This document shows, piece after piece, positions 26,812 to 35,856 of a stretch of DNA of 64,000 nt (within the stretch, counting starts at the first letter, position 1; every line of letters begins with the position of its first letter). Source of the stretch: a bacterium (Candidatus Blackallbacteria) CG13_big_fil_rev_8_21_14_2_50_49_14. Its GTDB lineage: Bacteria; Cyanobacteriota; Sericytochromatia; UBA7694. The notes below the pieces were generated by a model. That model was not told the origin of the DNA. It made no database searches and worked only from the letters and a program-made list of their open reading frames with translations. The stretch lies in assembly GCA_002783405.1 (NCBI GenBank), contig PFGG01000072.1, positions 1 to 64,000 on the forward strand. The letters run 5' to 3'. A program made the translations under genes and the position numbers.

Positions 26812-27639
26812 TCAATTGGCTTGCGGAGGCAAAGCCTGAATTTGCTCAAAAACTTCATGGGTCCAGGATTTGGCAATTTTGGAACCCTCGGTACCCCAGT
26901 AATGCAAACCATCGCCCCCTTTTTCAGGGTATTCCGTCAAAGGACGGGAATCAATAAATGCCCCATACTGAGAGGCCGCAGCCTTGAGATGGTTGTAGAG
27001 ATTCGTTTGTTTTGAATTCGGCTTTTTACTTTCACGCCCATCGGGCGGGCCAACCCAAATAATCTGCGCTCCACTCGCTTTGGCAATTTCAGCCAGTTCT
27101 TTGACCTGGCTTTCAATCGTGGCAGCATTTGCGCCGATTAAATTGGCCCCCAAAGAAATCATAATCACCGTGGGCTGATGCTTTTTGAGCAAATCTGGAA
27201 GTTTGGGTGTGGGGTGAGGCGCGCGCCAATCCTTCGGGGCGTCCACCTTGCCCTGATCATCGCGACTGAAGAAACCAGAATGGGTAGACGTTCCTTTTAA
27301 CCACCAGGAAGGCGAAGAGCCTGCCGAGCCATAGGTTGACACCTGAGCCCCCGTGGCACGCAGTAGTTTATCCATTTCTTGGCCATAAATACCAACCGTA
27401 TGCGAATCGCCAATATGCAGAACCTTGGTCCCCGGCCCGATTAAAGGACGCCCGGACGAAAACAAATCCAAACTGGGAGAAGCTTTTGCAGAAGACGCTT
27501 CTGGGGTTTGAAAGTGATCCTCAGGGGGCGGCAACTGAATCTGGGGAAATTCAGCTTTAAACAGACTGGAAGGAGGCTTTAAACCCGCAGCCCGTAAGAG
27601 GCTCGGCAGTTGACCGTTTTGAGGTGGGATTTGAGGCAT
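26812..27639 (-). CDS. SGNH/GDSL-family hydrolase
   Basis: A 275-residue protein. Residues ~70-270 form an SGNH domain: block I IGDSHTVG with nucleophile Ser79, block II Gly around 104, block III LGAN with Asn166, and block V GDGLHYWG supplying Asp243 and His246. Such enzymes hydrolyse acyl or acetyl esters, often on cell-wall or surface polysaccharides. The first ~65 residues are Pro/Ser/Gln-rich and lack a cleavable signal peptide, which is unusual for an envelope esterase. The WWLKGTSTHSGFFSRDD loop contains Trp residues that could bind sugar. The substrate is unknown. Convergent with the AttH-like gene. Confidence 0.83.
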   Translation of the reverse strand: MPQIPPQNGQLPSLLRAAGLKPPSSLFKAEFPQIQLPPPEDHFQTPEASSAKASPSLDLFSSGRPLIGPGTKVLHIGDSHTVGIYGQEMDKLLRATGAQVSTYGSAGSSPSWWLKGTSTHSGFFSRDDQGKVDAPKDWRAPHPTPKLPDLLKKHQPTVIMISLGANLIGANAATIESQVKELAEIAKASGAQIIWVGPPDGRESKKPNSKQTNLYNHLKAAASQYGAFIDSRPLTEYPEKGGDGLHYWGTEGSKIAKSWTHEVFEQIQALPPQAN

Positions 27640-27748
27640 CAGTTCTTTCCTTATCTTGTCGCTCTGATCATTATATCGTTCTGGCCCGTGAGAATCTTGT
27701 CAGAATTCAGAAGCTGAATGCATCGCGATTGTCATCAAAAGTTTAGAA

Positions 27749-27786
27749 TTTAATATTTGATTTATATTTGTTTAACTTAAGTTTAA
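27749..27786 (+). promoter_or_regulatory. Phased TTTAA repeats upstream of the glycine-zipper gene
   Basis: TTTAA at 27749, 27771 and 27782 plus TTTAT at 27761 give a near 11-bp period. They sit 82-119 nt upstream of the start at 27868 and match the architecture seen upstream of five other genes in the window. Confidence 0.45.
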
Positions 27787-27867
27787 GCTCTAGCAGTTTA
27801 TCTCTGTTTTCAGCGATAAGTTCACTAAGACACATACATTCAAAGATCACGAACTGGAGCAAAACGG

Positions 27868-28398
27868 ATGCAAATTTCGGCCCTTACGCGCCCATCCCCT
27901 CTCAGCCTCAAAACACAGACACACCCCAGCTCCCTCACGCCAACCCCCAAAGAAAATCTGCCTTTGGGGCAGGATCAGGTTTTTCTCTCCAGCGCAATCA
28001 TACAAGTCAATCAACACCCCTTGATCGCCAGCAGTTTGGTAGGAGCTGTCGTAGGCACAGCCACAGGTGCAGGTATCGGCGCATTGCTGCCGCTGAGTTC
28101 TGCCAAAGGAATCGGTCTGGGGGCTGCTTTTGGTGGCGGAGCCGGTTTGGTAGCGGGTATAGGCACGGGCCTGGCTGTCGAGCATTGGTTAAAAGGGAAA
28201 GTTTCTGCTTCCACAGCCGGGCTGATAGCGGGAACCGTTGCTGGCGCCAGCAGTGGTGCTTTGCTGGGTATCACCCTGGGGGGCAGCAAATTGATGGGTG
28301 CAGCGGCAATCGCCATTCCAGGTGCTCTCGCAGGTCTTGCGGGTGGATTGGCAGCTTCGGTCTATCAAAAAAAACAATCCGAAGCCCCCACCCCCTAG
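27868..28398 (+). CDS. Glycine-zipper membrane protein
   Basis: A 176-residue protein. After a polar, Pro/Thr-rich N-terminus (1-45) come Gly/Ala-rich hydrophobic stretches with GxxxG spacing (SSLVGAVVGTATGAGIGALL, GLGAAFGGGAGLVAGIGTGLA, GLIAGTVAGASSGALLGITLG, GALAGLAGGLAASV). This is typical of glycine-zipper proteins that oligomerise in membranes. CTGGAG stands 9 nt upstream of the ATG. A longer overlapping frame (27768-28655) has an improbable Cys/Arg/Trp-rich composition and is discarded. Function unknown. It shares the phased-repeat upstream element with the 59980-60504 protein, which also has a Gly/Ala-rich hydrophobic end. Confidence 0.7.
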   Translation: MQISALTRPSPLSLKTQTHPSSLTPTPKENLPLGQDQVFLSSAIIQVNQHPLIASSLVGAVVGTATGAGIGALLPLSSAKGIGLGAAFGGGAGLVAGIGTGLAVEHWLKGKVSASTAGLIAGTVAGASSGALLGITLGGSKLMGAAAIAIPGALAGLAGGLAASVYQKKQSEAPTP

Positions 28399-31085
28399 CC
28401 CCTTTGCAAAATTCTATTCTTTTTGCGCAGCCAGGCTTTGTAGCTTTCGTGCAAAGCAAAGAGCAGAATCGGAAAGGGCAGCAAGAGCCAGAGATCCTGC
28501 CAGGGGATATAGGCGGTATTGAATACAAATTGTATCGGCTTCAGGTTCAAGAGCATCCAAATCCAGACAAGATCAAAGCTCAAGGCACCCAAGAGGTAGG
28601 GATTGGAAAAGAAGCCAACACTCCAAGCCGAGAACTCATAGGATCGCAAGCTTAATGCATTGAAAATCTGACAGGTAACCGCCCCCAAGAGCGTCATGGT
28701 CATGGCCTGTTTATGCAGAATTGAATTGTTGATGCTTAAATCGCCATAGACCCAGCCGTGAAGCATTAAAAAGCCAATAAAGCCAAACATCGAAGCACTG
28801 ATTTCAACCATGCCGTTCATTAAATAGCCGCGTTTAAAGACCTCCCAATCCAGAATTTTTTCATGGCGATTCACGGGTGGTCTTTTCATAATATTGGCTT
28901 CAGGGGGCTCAGACCCCAAGGCAATACCGGGGATCAAATCTGAAGCCAAATCAATCGAAAGAATTTGAATCACAGAAAGCGGAAGCGGTATTTTAAAGAA
29001 AAAAGAAAATACATATGGCAAAATTTCAGGAATATTAGAAGTCAAATGATAGGTTACAAACTTTTTGATATTAAAATAAACAGTTCTCCCCTCTTCAATC
29101 GCAGCCACGATCGATCTAAAATTATCATCCAGAAGGATCATGTCCGCTGCTTCTTTGGTAACATCGGTTCCGGCCTTGCCCATGGCAATGCCGATATCCG
29201 CTTTGCGCAAAGCGGGCGCATCGTTGACTCCATCTCCAGTCATGGCTACAATTTCCCCATTGTTTTGCAGAACAGAGGCAATCAACAATTTTTGACTGCT
29301 CTCCATACGCGCAAACAATATGTCCTGAGATTTTAAGATCCGGGCCAATTCCTCTTCGGGTAGCACACGCAATTCGGAACCCGTCATCACCCGATCGACA
29401 CGCAAGCCAATTTTCCGGGCAACAGCCTCAGCAGTACGGGGATGATCTCCTGTAATCATCAAAATACGTATGCCTGCGGTATAACAATTCTGAATCGCAC
29501 CCGCCACCTCTGGACGGGGCAAGTCCATAATCGCCACAAGCCCCAAAAGGCAGAGATTTTTTTCTTCTGTGCCCTCAGCCTTAGCCAAAGCCAAAACCCG
29601 AAAAGCTTGGCTTTCAAAACGTTCTGCAGCCTGTATCATATTTTCACGATCTGCGGGTTCCAAAGGCAGGCATTGTCCCCCTTCCACCATCTGGTGGCTG
29701 CATAGATTGAGAATCACTTCAGGGGCCCCTTTTGAAAGCAGGATCTTTTTGTCTTGAAATTCAACTTCTGTCGACATCATCCTGCGTTCACTCGTAAAGG
29801 GAATTTCACCCACCCGCGTGAATCCAGCAAGCGAATGGGGAATTTTTTTACTGGCGGCCACCAAAGCCAGTTCAGTGGGATCTCCCAAGGCTGTTTGGGC
29901 TTCAATTCGGGCATGAGAATTTAAGACGGCGGCTCGAATCAAATCTTCAAGGCGCACCAAGGTATCGGCAGTCACAGCCTGGCTGTCCCAGGTTCCCGCT
30001 TGAAAATAGCCTTCGCCACTTAAATTGATCAGCTCTCCAGAGGAGAGCCAGATATGACGCACTGTCATTTCGTTGCGGGTTAAGGTTCCCGTTTTGTCTG
30101 TGCAAATCACCGTTGCAGAACCCAAGGTTTCAACTGAATCCAAATTTTTGACAAGGGCATTGCGCTTCGCCATGCGCTGACTGGCCATGGAAAGTGAGAG
30201 CGTAATCGTGGGTAAAAGCCCTTCGGGAACATTGGCAACAATCAAGGAAAGTGCAAAAATCGCAGCGGTTAGCCAGCCCTTGCCAGAAAGCAAGCCCAAA
30301 ATCAGGAAGAGAATGCCCATCGCAAAGGCAATACTGGTTAAAATACGCGTAATATCGATAATCTCGCGTTGCATGGGAGAAATGTTTTTTTTGACATCTC
30401 GCGTCAGTGTCGCAATTTTGCCAAATTCCGTTGCAGCCCCGGTAGCAAAAACCACAGCACGCCCATTGCCTGAAACGACACTGGTACCCGCAAAAACAAT
30501 ATTGCGGGCTTCCAACTCACGCGCGCACGGATCGGGTTCTGAGACCCGATTCGCGGGCATGGACTCCCCGTTCAGGGTGGACATATTGATGCGTAAATCA
30601 TGGGCTTCAATCAAAATGGCGTCGGCAGGAATCGCATCTCCTTCTTCTAAAAGCAAAATATCTCCCGGCACGATTAAGCTGGCATCAATCTTTTGCTGCC
30701 TTCCCCCCCGAATTACGCGGTTAAAGGCTGGCATGAGCCGCAAGAGTGCCTCCATGGCCCGATCTGCCTTGAACTCCTGCCAAAAAGAAAAACTGGCATT
30801 TACAAAGACGGCACCCAAGATGGCCCAAGCCAAAACATCATTGCCCTGACCCGGCTCATAGAAATTGGCGATAAAAGCCAGAACTGAAGCAACTTCCAGG
30901 AGCAGGGCAAAGAATTGCAGATATTGACGAAAATAGGCTTGAAGCCAATTTTTACGCGGACGATTGGCAATCTTATTGGGGCCAAACTCTTCAAAACGTC
31001 TGTGCGCAGTTGTTTCACTCAAACCATCAGCTTGGGTATCCAAACGTTTCAAGACTTCGGGAGCTGGTAAGCTGTGTAATTTCAT
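28395..31085 (-). CDS. P2-type cation-transporting ATPase, Na,K-ATPase-like (P2C)
   Basis: An 896-residue pump. Phosphorylated Asp330 lies in CTDKTGTLT; the A-domain loop is NGES (172-175, usually TGES); GDGVND is at 617-622. Ion-site helices look like the Na,K/H,K group: VPEGLLPT (286-293) rather than SERCA PEGLPA, SNIPEILPY (683-691; Asn684, Glu687) and SIDLASDLIPG (710-720; Asp712, Asp716). Its length fits an alpha subunit without a beta subunit, as in bacterial and archaeal P2C-like pumps. Predicted role: ATP-driven Na+, K+ or H+ transport at the cytoplasmic membrane; ion specificity is inferred. Its ATG sits 1 nt after the stop of the stress-protein gene, so the two are translationally coupled. 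Confidence 0.9.
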   Translation of the reverse strand: MKLHSLPAPEVLKRLDTQADGLSETTAHRRFEEFGPNKIANRPRKNWLQAYFRQYLQFFALLLEVASVLAFIANFYEPGQGNDVLAWAILGAVFVNASFSFWQEFKADRAMEALLRLMPAFNRVIRGGRQQKIDASLIVPGDILLLEEGDAIPADAILIEAHDLRINMSTLNGESMPANRVSEPDPCARELEARNIVFAGTSVVSGNGRAVVFATGAATEFGKIATLTRDVKKNISPMQREIIDITRILTSIAFAMGILFLILGLLSGKGWLTAAIFALSLIVANVPEGLLPTITLSLSMASQRMAKRNALVKNLDSVETLGSATVICTDKTGTLTRNEMTVRHIWLSSGELINLSGEGYFQAGTWDSQAVTADTLVRLEDLIRAAVLNSHARIEAQTALGDPTELALVAASKKIPHSLAGFTRVGEIPFTSERRMMSTEVEFQDKKILLSKGAPEVILNLCSHQMVEGGQCLPLEPADRENMIQAAERFESQAFRVLALAKAEGTEEKNLCLLGLVAIMDLPRPEVAGAIQNCYTAGIRILMITGDHPRTAEAVARKIGLRVDRVMTGSELRVLPEEELARILKSQDILFARMESSQKLLIASVLQNNGEIVAMTGDGVNDAPALRKADIGIAMGKAGTDVTKEAADMILLDDNFRSIVAAIEEGRTVYFNIKKFVTYHLTSNIPEILPYVFSFFFKIPLPLSVIQILSIDLASDLIPGIALGSEPPEANIMKRPPVNRHEKILDWEVFKRGYLMNGMVEISASMFGFIGFLMLHGWVYGDLSINNSILHKQAMTMTLLGAVTCQIFNALSLRSYEFSAWSVGFFSNPYLLGALSFDLVWIWMLLNLKPIQFVFNTAYIPWQDLWLLLPFPILLFALHESYKAWLRKKNRILQRG

Positions 31086-31086
31086 C

Positions 31087-31896
31087 TTATACCTTGGGAT
31101 AGAGAATCATGCAATTGACCGGGCTTAAATGAAAAAGGTTTTCAACGGGATCGGCCATTAAATGTCGGGTTGGACGCGGCAGTTTTCGCGAAGAAAGAAC
31201 CAAAAGCGAAATTTTGCGACTGAGAAAAAAAGCAAGAGCATCTTCTCCTCTTGGGATATGGGCAATGGAAGAGGCGATACCTGCTAATTGGCACAATGTC
31301 GTCAATGAGCGGTAACCATGGTCGGAACTTCTCAAAATCTCACGCGTTTCCTGAAAATTAAGCCCTTGCAGAGCACGCCGAGAGAGATGCAAAGCATTCC
31401 CCAAGAGTATTTCCGCCTGAAAAGAAGACGCCAAGCCAATTCCCAAGGCCATTTGATGTACATCAGGCAAACCCTTGCCTCCAAAAATACCAATGCGATC
31501 GCAGTTATACACCGTATTAAAACGATTGATGCGCACCACCACCAATTGTGAAGGCAAGCGCATGCGCACCAAATACTGGGAAACCGAATTCGTGAATAAT
31601 TCAGGTGGGTGGGCCCGCGTAGAGCAAAAGACCGTATGATAATAGTGACTTTGAATCATTTGCACCAAAGTCGGGCCGGGTTTACCTTTGCCTTTTCGAA
31701 AGCTGAGCTGAATGCCCAACTTGCCAGCCTCGACCTCGAGACGGGCAACCCGCTTCAAAACCTCATTCAAATCATCATGTTCATTCTCGACATGCAAAAG
31801 CTCTAGATCCATTCCCAAACTGTGGGCATAGCGCAGGGCATAGAGGGCTGCATGTTCAGAAATTAAATGGCTGTTTAACGCAACTGCAATTTTCAT
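31087..31896 (-). CDS. Tandem universal stress protein-like protein
   Basis: 269 residues from the ATG at 31896 (an in-frame GTG at 31920 is possible; neither has a good Shine-Dalgarno). The opening MKIAVALNSHLISEHAALYALRYAHSLGMDLELLHVE is a typical UspA-fold start. A second half begins near 140 (DRIGIFGGKGLPDVHQMALGIGLASSF) and ends in a Usp-like beta strand. The nucleotide-binding G-x2-G-x9-G(S/T) motif is not clear in either half, so ATP binding is doubtful. It is directly coupled to the P-type ATPase and may modulate the pump in response to energy or ion state; that link is inferred from gene order. Confidence 0.7.
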   Translation of the reverse strand: MKIAVALNSHLISEHAALYALRYAHSLGMDLELLHVENEHDDLNEVLKRVARLEVEAGKLGIQLSFRKGKGKPGPTLVQMIQSHYYHTVFCSTRAHPPELFTNSVSQYLVRMRLPSQLVVVRINRFNTVYNCDRIGIFGGKGLPDVHQMALGIGLASSFQAEILLGNALHLSRRALQGLNFQETREILRSSDHGYRSLTTLCQLAGIASSIAHIPRGEDALAFFLSRKISLLVLSSRKLPRPTRHLMADPVENLFHLSPVNCMILYPKV

Positions 31897-32001
31897 TGAA
31901 TTTTTAATATGCCTGGACACAAGATTATTTTCAAGCGTAACTCAGAGTCATCCCGCTTGCATTGACCCTTATCAAGCAAAAAATGCAAGGCCTGAAACAG
32001 A

Positions 32002-34437
32002 TCAATTCGATTCAAGCTGGGTTTGCAAAATGCTTTTCAGATAGCGGATCAAGGCCTGAGAGCCAGCAGAATTATTGAATAAAACATCACGACGTGCAAG
32101 AATTTCAGCCTGAAGCTTGTCTCGTTCAGCAGGATCTGTCGCCCAAAGGACAGCCTTTTGAACATACTCTGAAACCTGTTCAGCGGGAACCGTATCCAGC
32201 CCCATACGCCGATACAGAGCAGTACTCGAACGACCACGCATATAAGGATTTACGAGGGTCACCAAAGGAGTTCCGGTTGCCAGGGTCAGGTAACTGGTAT
32301 TGCCTCCGCCAAAGGGAAAACTATCAAGCACCACTTCAGCTTGAGCCATTTGTTGAAGCAAATCCTGCTTCTTGGCCCAAGTCAGGAATCTGATCCGCTC
32401 AGCCTCAGGAATAGTCTCGAAAAAGCGCTGCTGAAGCTTTTGCTCCAGCCCAGCATGCAATGAACCTTCGGGAAATTTATAGAGCAAGATTTCGGCCTGC
32501 GGATCGGCCTGCAGAATGCCTGCAAAGGCGGCATCCATTGCTGGGTGGATTTTAAAGAGCGTCATCGGGCAAAGATAGGTATGCTTTTGAGGGTCGAGTC
32601 CCAAGTCAGCTTTTGATTTCAGTTCTGCTGGCAGCTCAGGAAAGGGAAAATCAGGCAAAAGCTCCTCCAGGCAAACCAGCGACTCAGAATAATGGCTTTC
32701 TGCATCAGGGGGTTCAAGCCACTGGCTTGAAATAAAGGCATCGATGGTTGATAATCCTGTGGTGATCGGATGCCCTGCCAGCACCACCTGCCAAGGGGCC
32801 AAGCGGGAATTTGCCAGCGCAAAACTCAGGGGGTCCATGCCCAATTCAGGATACATGAGCAGATCCACAGCATGATCCATGATTGCGGTCTGGATCTCAC
32901 TGATATCTTTTCCCTCTAAACCATGCCATTTCAGGTTTAAATTTTTTAAATGCCTTCGCATCGAATCCTCACCGATTGGCCCCACAGAAAACAAATGCAG
33001 CTCAAAATCTGGTTCAGCAGCCAGACTTGAGATCAATCCAGAGAATACCCCCATGACCGCATGGTTATGAAAATAGCGAGACACCAAAGCAATACGCCAG
33101 GGGGGATGTGGGCGAAGTTTGCCAGGATTGTTTTGACGAAACTGACTTAAAAATTTGCCCCAGAGCTGCGCTTGAAGTTCCTGTTCCTCACGGCCCTGAA
33201 AACCCAGATAAGCCCAATACTGCCCCGGCATTTCAAGCGGGAGTTGGCCCAAGGGCGTTAAATCTTTTGCCAGTAAATCTGATATAGATTGTCTATACGC
33301 CTGGGCAATCTGCTCTCCCTCAGCCTCTGAAGTTAGCACAGCAGGTAAAAGACTCTGAGCCAGCCAATTTCCGCCACGACCTGGACAAAGTGCTTCTGCC
33401 TTTCGATAATGCTGGGCAGCCTGAACAAGCTCCCCTTTCTGAGCATACATATAGCCTAACCAGGTATGTGCCTCGGCTTGATTTTCTTGTGGCTCATCAC
33501 AATATTGAATGCTGTTTTTTAAATATTCTCTGGCAAAGTCTGCCTTGCCTGTTCTGGCCAAATAAAGACCTATTTCAAAATCCCCTTGATGTAACTGGGG
33601 GTCTATAATCCGCGCTTGGTCAAAATAAAACAGGCTTTCTGGGTAAAATTTCAGTTGATAAAACCCCAAGCCAATATTGTTCATGATGTGTGCATTGCGT
33701 GAATCTCTAGCCAGCCCTTGTAAAAAAGCCCGAATCGCAATTGCTGTGTCTTGTGGCGTTTGAGAAGCCATCAACAAGCAAGTGCCTAAATTATTCCAGG
33801 TTTCAGCATCATTGCGGTTGAGTTCCAGTGCTTTTTCAAACCCTGCCTGGGCTTTGGCATATTGGCCCAGGTGTAGGTAGAGCAGCCCCAATCTGCGCTG
33901 AGTTTCAGGCAAAGCAGGCTGACGGGCCAGAATTTCTTGATAGCATTTTTCAGAAGCCTCAAATTGCCCCAATTCCAGGTTTAAGTTTCCCAAAAGCAAC
34001 CAGGCATCTAATTGAGAAGCATATAACTTGAGACAGTCTTCCAATTTTGATTTTGCTTCTTCCAGCTTGCCCTGGTTGCCCAAAATAGCAGCATATTCCA
34101 CCCATAAATCGGGGTATTGCTGATTTTTACTCAGAAAATCAGCAAGGATCTTTTCTGCCTGTTCTGGCGCATTTCGCAGCGTGAACCATTCCGCTAATAA
34201 ATGCACATAGTGCGGATGCCCTGGATCGCGTTCATGTGCTTTTTCATAATAAGTTCGGGCGATTTTCCAGGCATGTCGGGCCTGGGCAATTTCCCCCAAA
34301 AGTGCCAGTGCAGGCGGAGAATCAGGACGATAAGTCAGCAGTTTTTGCAAATGCTGTTCAGCCTGTTCTAAACGCCCCTCTGCCCAGTTTTTTTGAGCCG
34401 CTTGCCAATGCAGATGGGCTGGGCCTTGGGATGGCAT
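32002..34437 (-). CDS. TPR protein with SPINDLY/OGT-type (GT41) glycosyltransferase domain
   Basis: An 811-residue protein with about ten TPRs (~1-370) and a GT41 catalytic region (~450-800): WRIALVSRYFHNHAVMGVF, LAGHPITTGLSTIDAFI, LFKIHPAMDAAF (conserved Lys) and LDSFPFGGGNTSYL. It is homologous across its length to the 389-2503 protein but has a longer TPR array, suggesting a different target set. The start codon abuts the gloB stop (TAGATG), so it is co-translated with gloB. Predicted cytoplasmic protein O-glycosyltransferase; donor and acceptor are unknown. Confidence 0.88.
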   Translation of the reverse strand: MPSQGPAHLHWQAAQKNWAEGRLEQAEQHLQKLLTYRPDSPPALALLGEIAQARHAWKIARTYYEKAHERDPGHPHYVHLLAEWFTLRNAPEQAEKILADFLSKNQQYPDLWVEYAAILGNQGKLEEAKSKLEDCLKLYASQLDAWLLLGNLNLELGQFEASEKCYQEILARQPALPETQRRLGLLYLHLGQYAKAQAGFEKALELNRNDAETWNNLGTCLLMASQTPQDTAIAIRAFLQGLARDSRNAHIMNNIGLGFYQLKFYPESLFYFDQARIIDPQLHQGDFEIGLYLARTGKADFAREYLKNSIQYCDEPQENQAEAHTWLGYMYAQKGELVQAAQHYRKAEALCPGRGGNWLAQSLLPAVLTSEAEGEQIAQAYRQSISDLLAKDLTPLGQLPLEMPGQYWAYLGFQGREEQELQAQLWGKFLSQFRQNNPGKLRPHPPWRIALVSRYFHNHAVMGVFSGLISSLAAEPDFELHLFSVGPIGEDSMRRHLKNLNLKWHGLEGKDISEIQTAIMDHAVDLLMYPELGMDPLSFALANSRLAPWQVVLAGHPITTGLSTIDAFISSQWLEPPDAESHYSESLVCLEELLPDFPFPELPAELKSKADLGLDPQKHTYLCPMTLFKIHPAMDAAFAGILQADPQAEILLYKFPEGSLHAGLEQKLQQRFFETIPEAERIRFLTWAKKQDLLQQMAQAEVVLDSFPFGGGNTSYLTLATGTPLVTLVNPYMRGRSSTALYRRMGLDTVPAEQVSEYVQKAVLWATDPAERDKLQAEILARRDVLFNNSAGSQALIRYLKSILQTQLESN

Positions 34438-35208
34438 CTAAAAACGATCCTTGACGGCGCGTAAGACTCTGAAAATATCTTCAGGGGTATGTGGGCGTCC
34501 CGGCTCAACAGACTCAGTAAACGCGATCACAGCAGGCTCCTCGCAACGCAAAAATGGGTTGGTTTTGCGTTCAAGGCGCAACGTGGAAGGAGTTGAAAAG
34601 TGTCCCTGCTGACGCGCAGCGCGCGTCGCTTCAAGTCTGGCCTGAATATCTGAATTTAAAGGTTCTACTTCCAGTGCAAATTCAAGATTGTGGGTGGTGT
34701 ACTCATGTCCAAAATACAATTCAGTTTCTAAAGGACAGGCACCAATGATTTGATTGAGAGAATGATACATTTGAGCAGGCGTTCCTTCAAAAATTCGCCC
34801 GCAACCTGCAGCAAAAAGTGTATCCCCCGTAAACAAAGCTTGGCCTACCGCATAGGAAACGGCCCCCAGCGTATGCCCAGGATTAAACAGCACACGAAAA
34901 TTGAATCCAGCCAGTTGAAAGAGATCTCCCCCTTCCAAAAAATGGGTCTGTCCAGGGATTCGGCCCTGATCCGAAGCATGAGCATAGACTTCAAGCTCAG
35001 GAAAAACCTCAAGTAAACCCGCATTGCCCCCCGTATGATCCCAATGGTGATGCGTATTTAAAATAGCAAGGGGACGCGCCTGGTATTGCGCCAAGGCATC
35101 AATCAATGGCTGAGACTCAGAAGGATCCACCATCAAAGCTTCTGAATGCTGATTGAGAATCAGATAGGCAAAATTATCTTTTAAACAGGGAACCGGAATG
35201 ATCTGCAT
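34438..35208 (-). CDS. gloB: Hydroxyacylglutathione hydrolase (glyoxalase II)
   Basis: A 256-residue metallo-beta-lactamase-fold enzyme, the usual GloB length. It hydrolyses S-lactoylglutathione, the second step of methylglyoxal detoxification. Zinc motif THHHWDHTGG near 52-61, FNPGHTLGAVSY, ALFTGDTLFAAGCGR (bridging Asp), YFGHEYTTHNLEFA and the C-terminal helical substrate-binding region with RLERKTNPFLRC, where Arg/Lys bind glutathione, are all present. First gene of a two-gene operon with the TPR-GT41 protein. No glyoxalase I gene is in the window. Confidence 0.93.
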   Translation of the reverse strand: MQIIPVPCLKDNFAYLILNQHSEALMVDPSESQPLIDALAQYQARPLAILNTHHHWDHTGGNAGLLEVFPELEVYAHASDQGRIPGQTHFLEGGDLFQLAGFNFRVLFNPGHTLGAVSYAVGQALFTGDTLFAAGCGRIFEGTPAQMYHSLNQIIGACPLETELYFGHEYTTHNLEFALEVEPLNSDIQARLEATRAARQQGHFSTPSTLRLERKTNPFLRCEEPAVIAFTESVEPGRPHTPEDIFRVLRAVKDRF

Positions 35209-35333
35209 CGGATTTTACCATTTTTTGAGATCATTATAGCGGATTCAAAGCCTTGCAGCATTGCCCAGCATATGCGATCAGAGCAATGCCGAGAACAAGA
35301 TTTGCGACATGCAAACTAAATTAAAACAAATGT

Positions 35334-35816
35334 TCAGAGCTGCAGCGCGTAGCTGTCAATCCATTCGAAGCCCTCTTCATACTCTCGCAAATAACGGCGA
35401 ACAATTTCTTCCTGTTCGAAATAGCGAGGCGTATCAAATTCACGTCGCAAAGTCATTTCTACCAATTGTTGAAAGGCTGTTTGTGCACGTTTTTTCAATC
35501 CGGCCTGAAAATCCAGGGGTTGCTTTCGCGCCTCTTCAAGTGCCTGAAGCAAACGCGCCTGCTCTCGGCGCAATTTCTGCATCTGTCGTAAATAGCGTAA
35601 ATTATCGGCCCCTTGATGGGCTTCTCGATAGGCAGCGATTAAAGCTTGCCCCATGAGGATGCGTTCTTCAGTTTCATGCAGACGGAATTCAAGGTCTTCA
35701 GCGCTTGGGTTTTCATGCTCCCAAGGCATGCGCTCGTGCTCAAGCACGCCCGTTTTTGAATGGGGGGCTTCGTCTTCACAGAAATCATCGCGGTAACTGT
35801 GTTGAACTGTATGCAT
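35334..35816 (-). CDS. Charged coiled-coil protein of unknown function
   Basis: A 160-residue protein with a polar N-terminus (His/Glu-rich) followed by long helices rich in Arg, Glu, Gln and Leu (LRYLRQMQKLRREQARLLQALEEARK, ~73-98), likely coiled coil. No signal peptide, membrane segment or known domain. The ATG at 35816 lacks a clear Shine-Dalgarno; a Met at residue 30 (about 35729) is an alternative start. Separated from gloB by 125 nt in which I see nothing. Its codon use looks like its neighbours and no reading-frame competitor is better, so it is probably real. Confidence 0.6.
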   Translation of the reverse strand: MHTVQHSYRDDFCEDEAPHSKTGVLEHERMPWEHENPSAEDLEFRLHETEERILMGQALIAAYREAHQGADNLRYLRQMQKLRREQARLLQALEEARKQPLDFQAGLKKRAQTAFQQLVEMTLRREFDTPRYFEQEEIVRRYLREYEEGFEWIDSYALQL

Positions 35817-35856
35817 AATTGTATTCTACATCACAATTCAAATCCATTTCAAGCCC

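Noticed and set aside
27768-28655. 295-codon open frame overlapping the glycine-zipper gene
   Set aside because: Its composition is implausible (Cys/Arg/Trp/Ser-rich runs) and it arises as a frame shadow of the GC-rich Gly/Ala codons of 27868-28398, which has the Shine-Dalgarno and a sensible protein; it also runs into the minus-strand ATPase gene.
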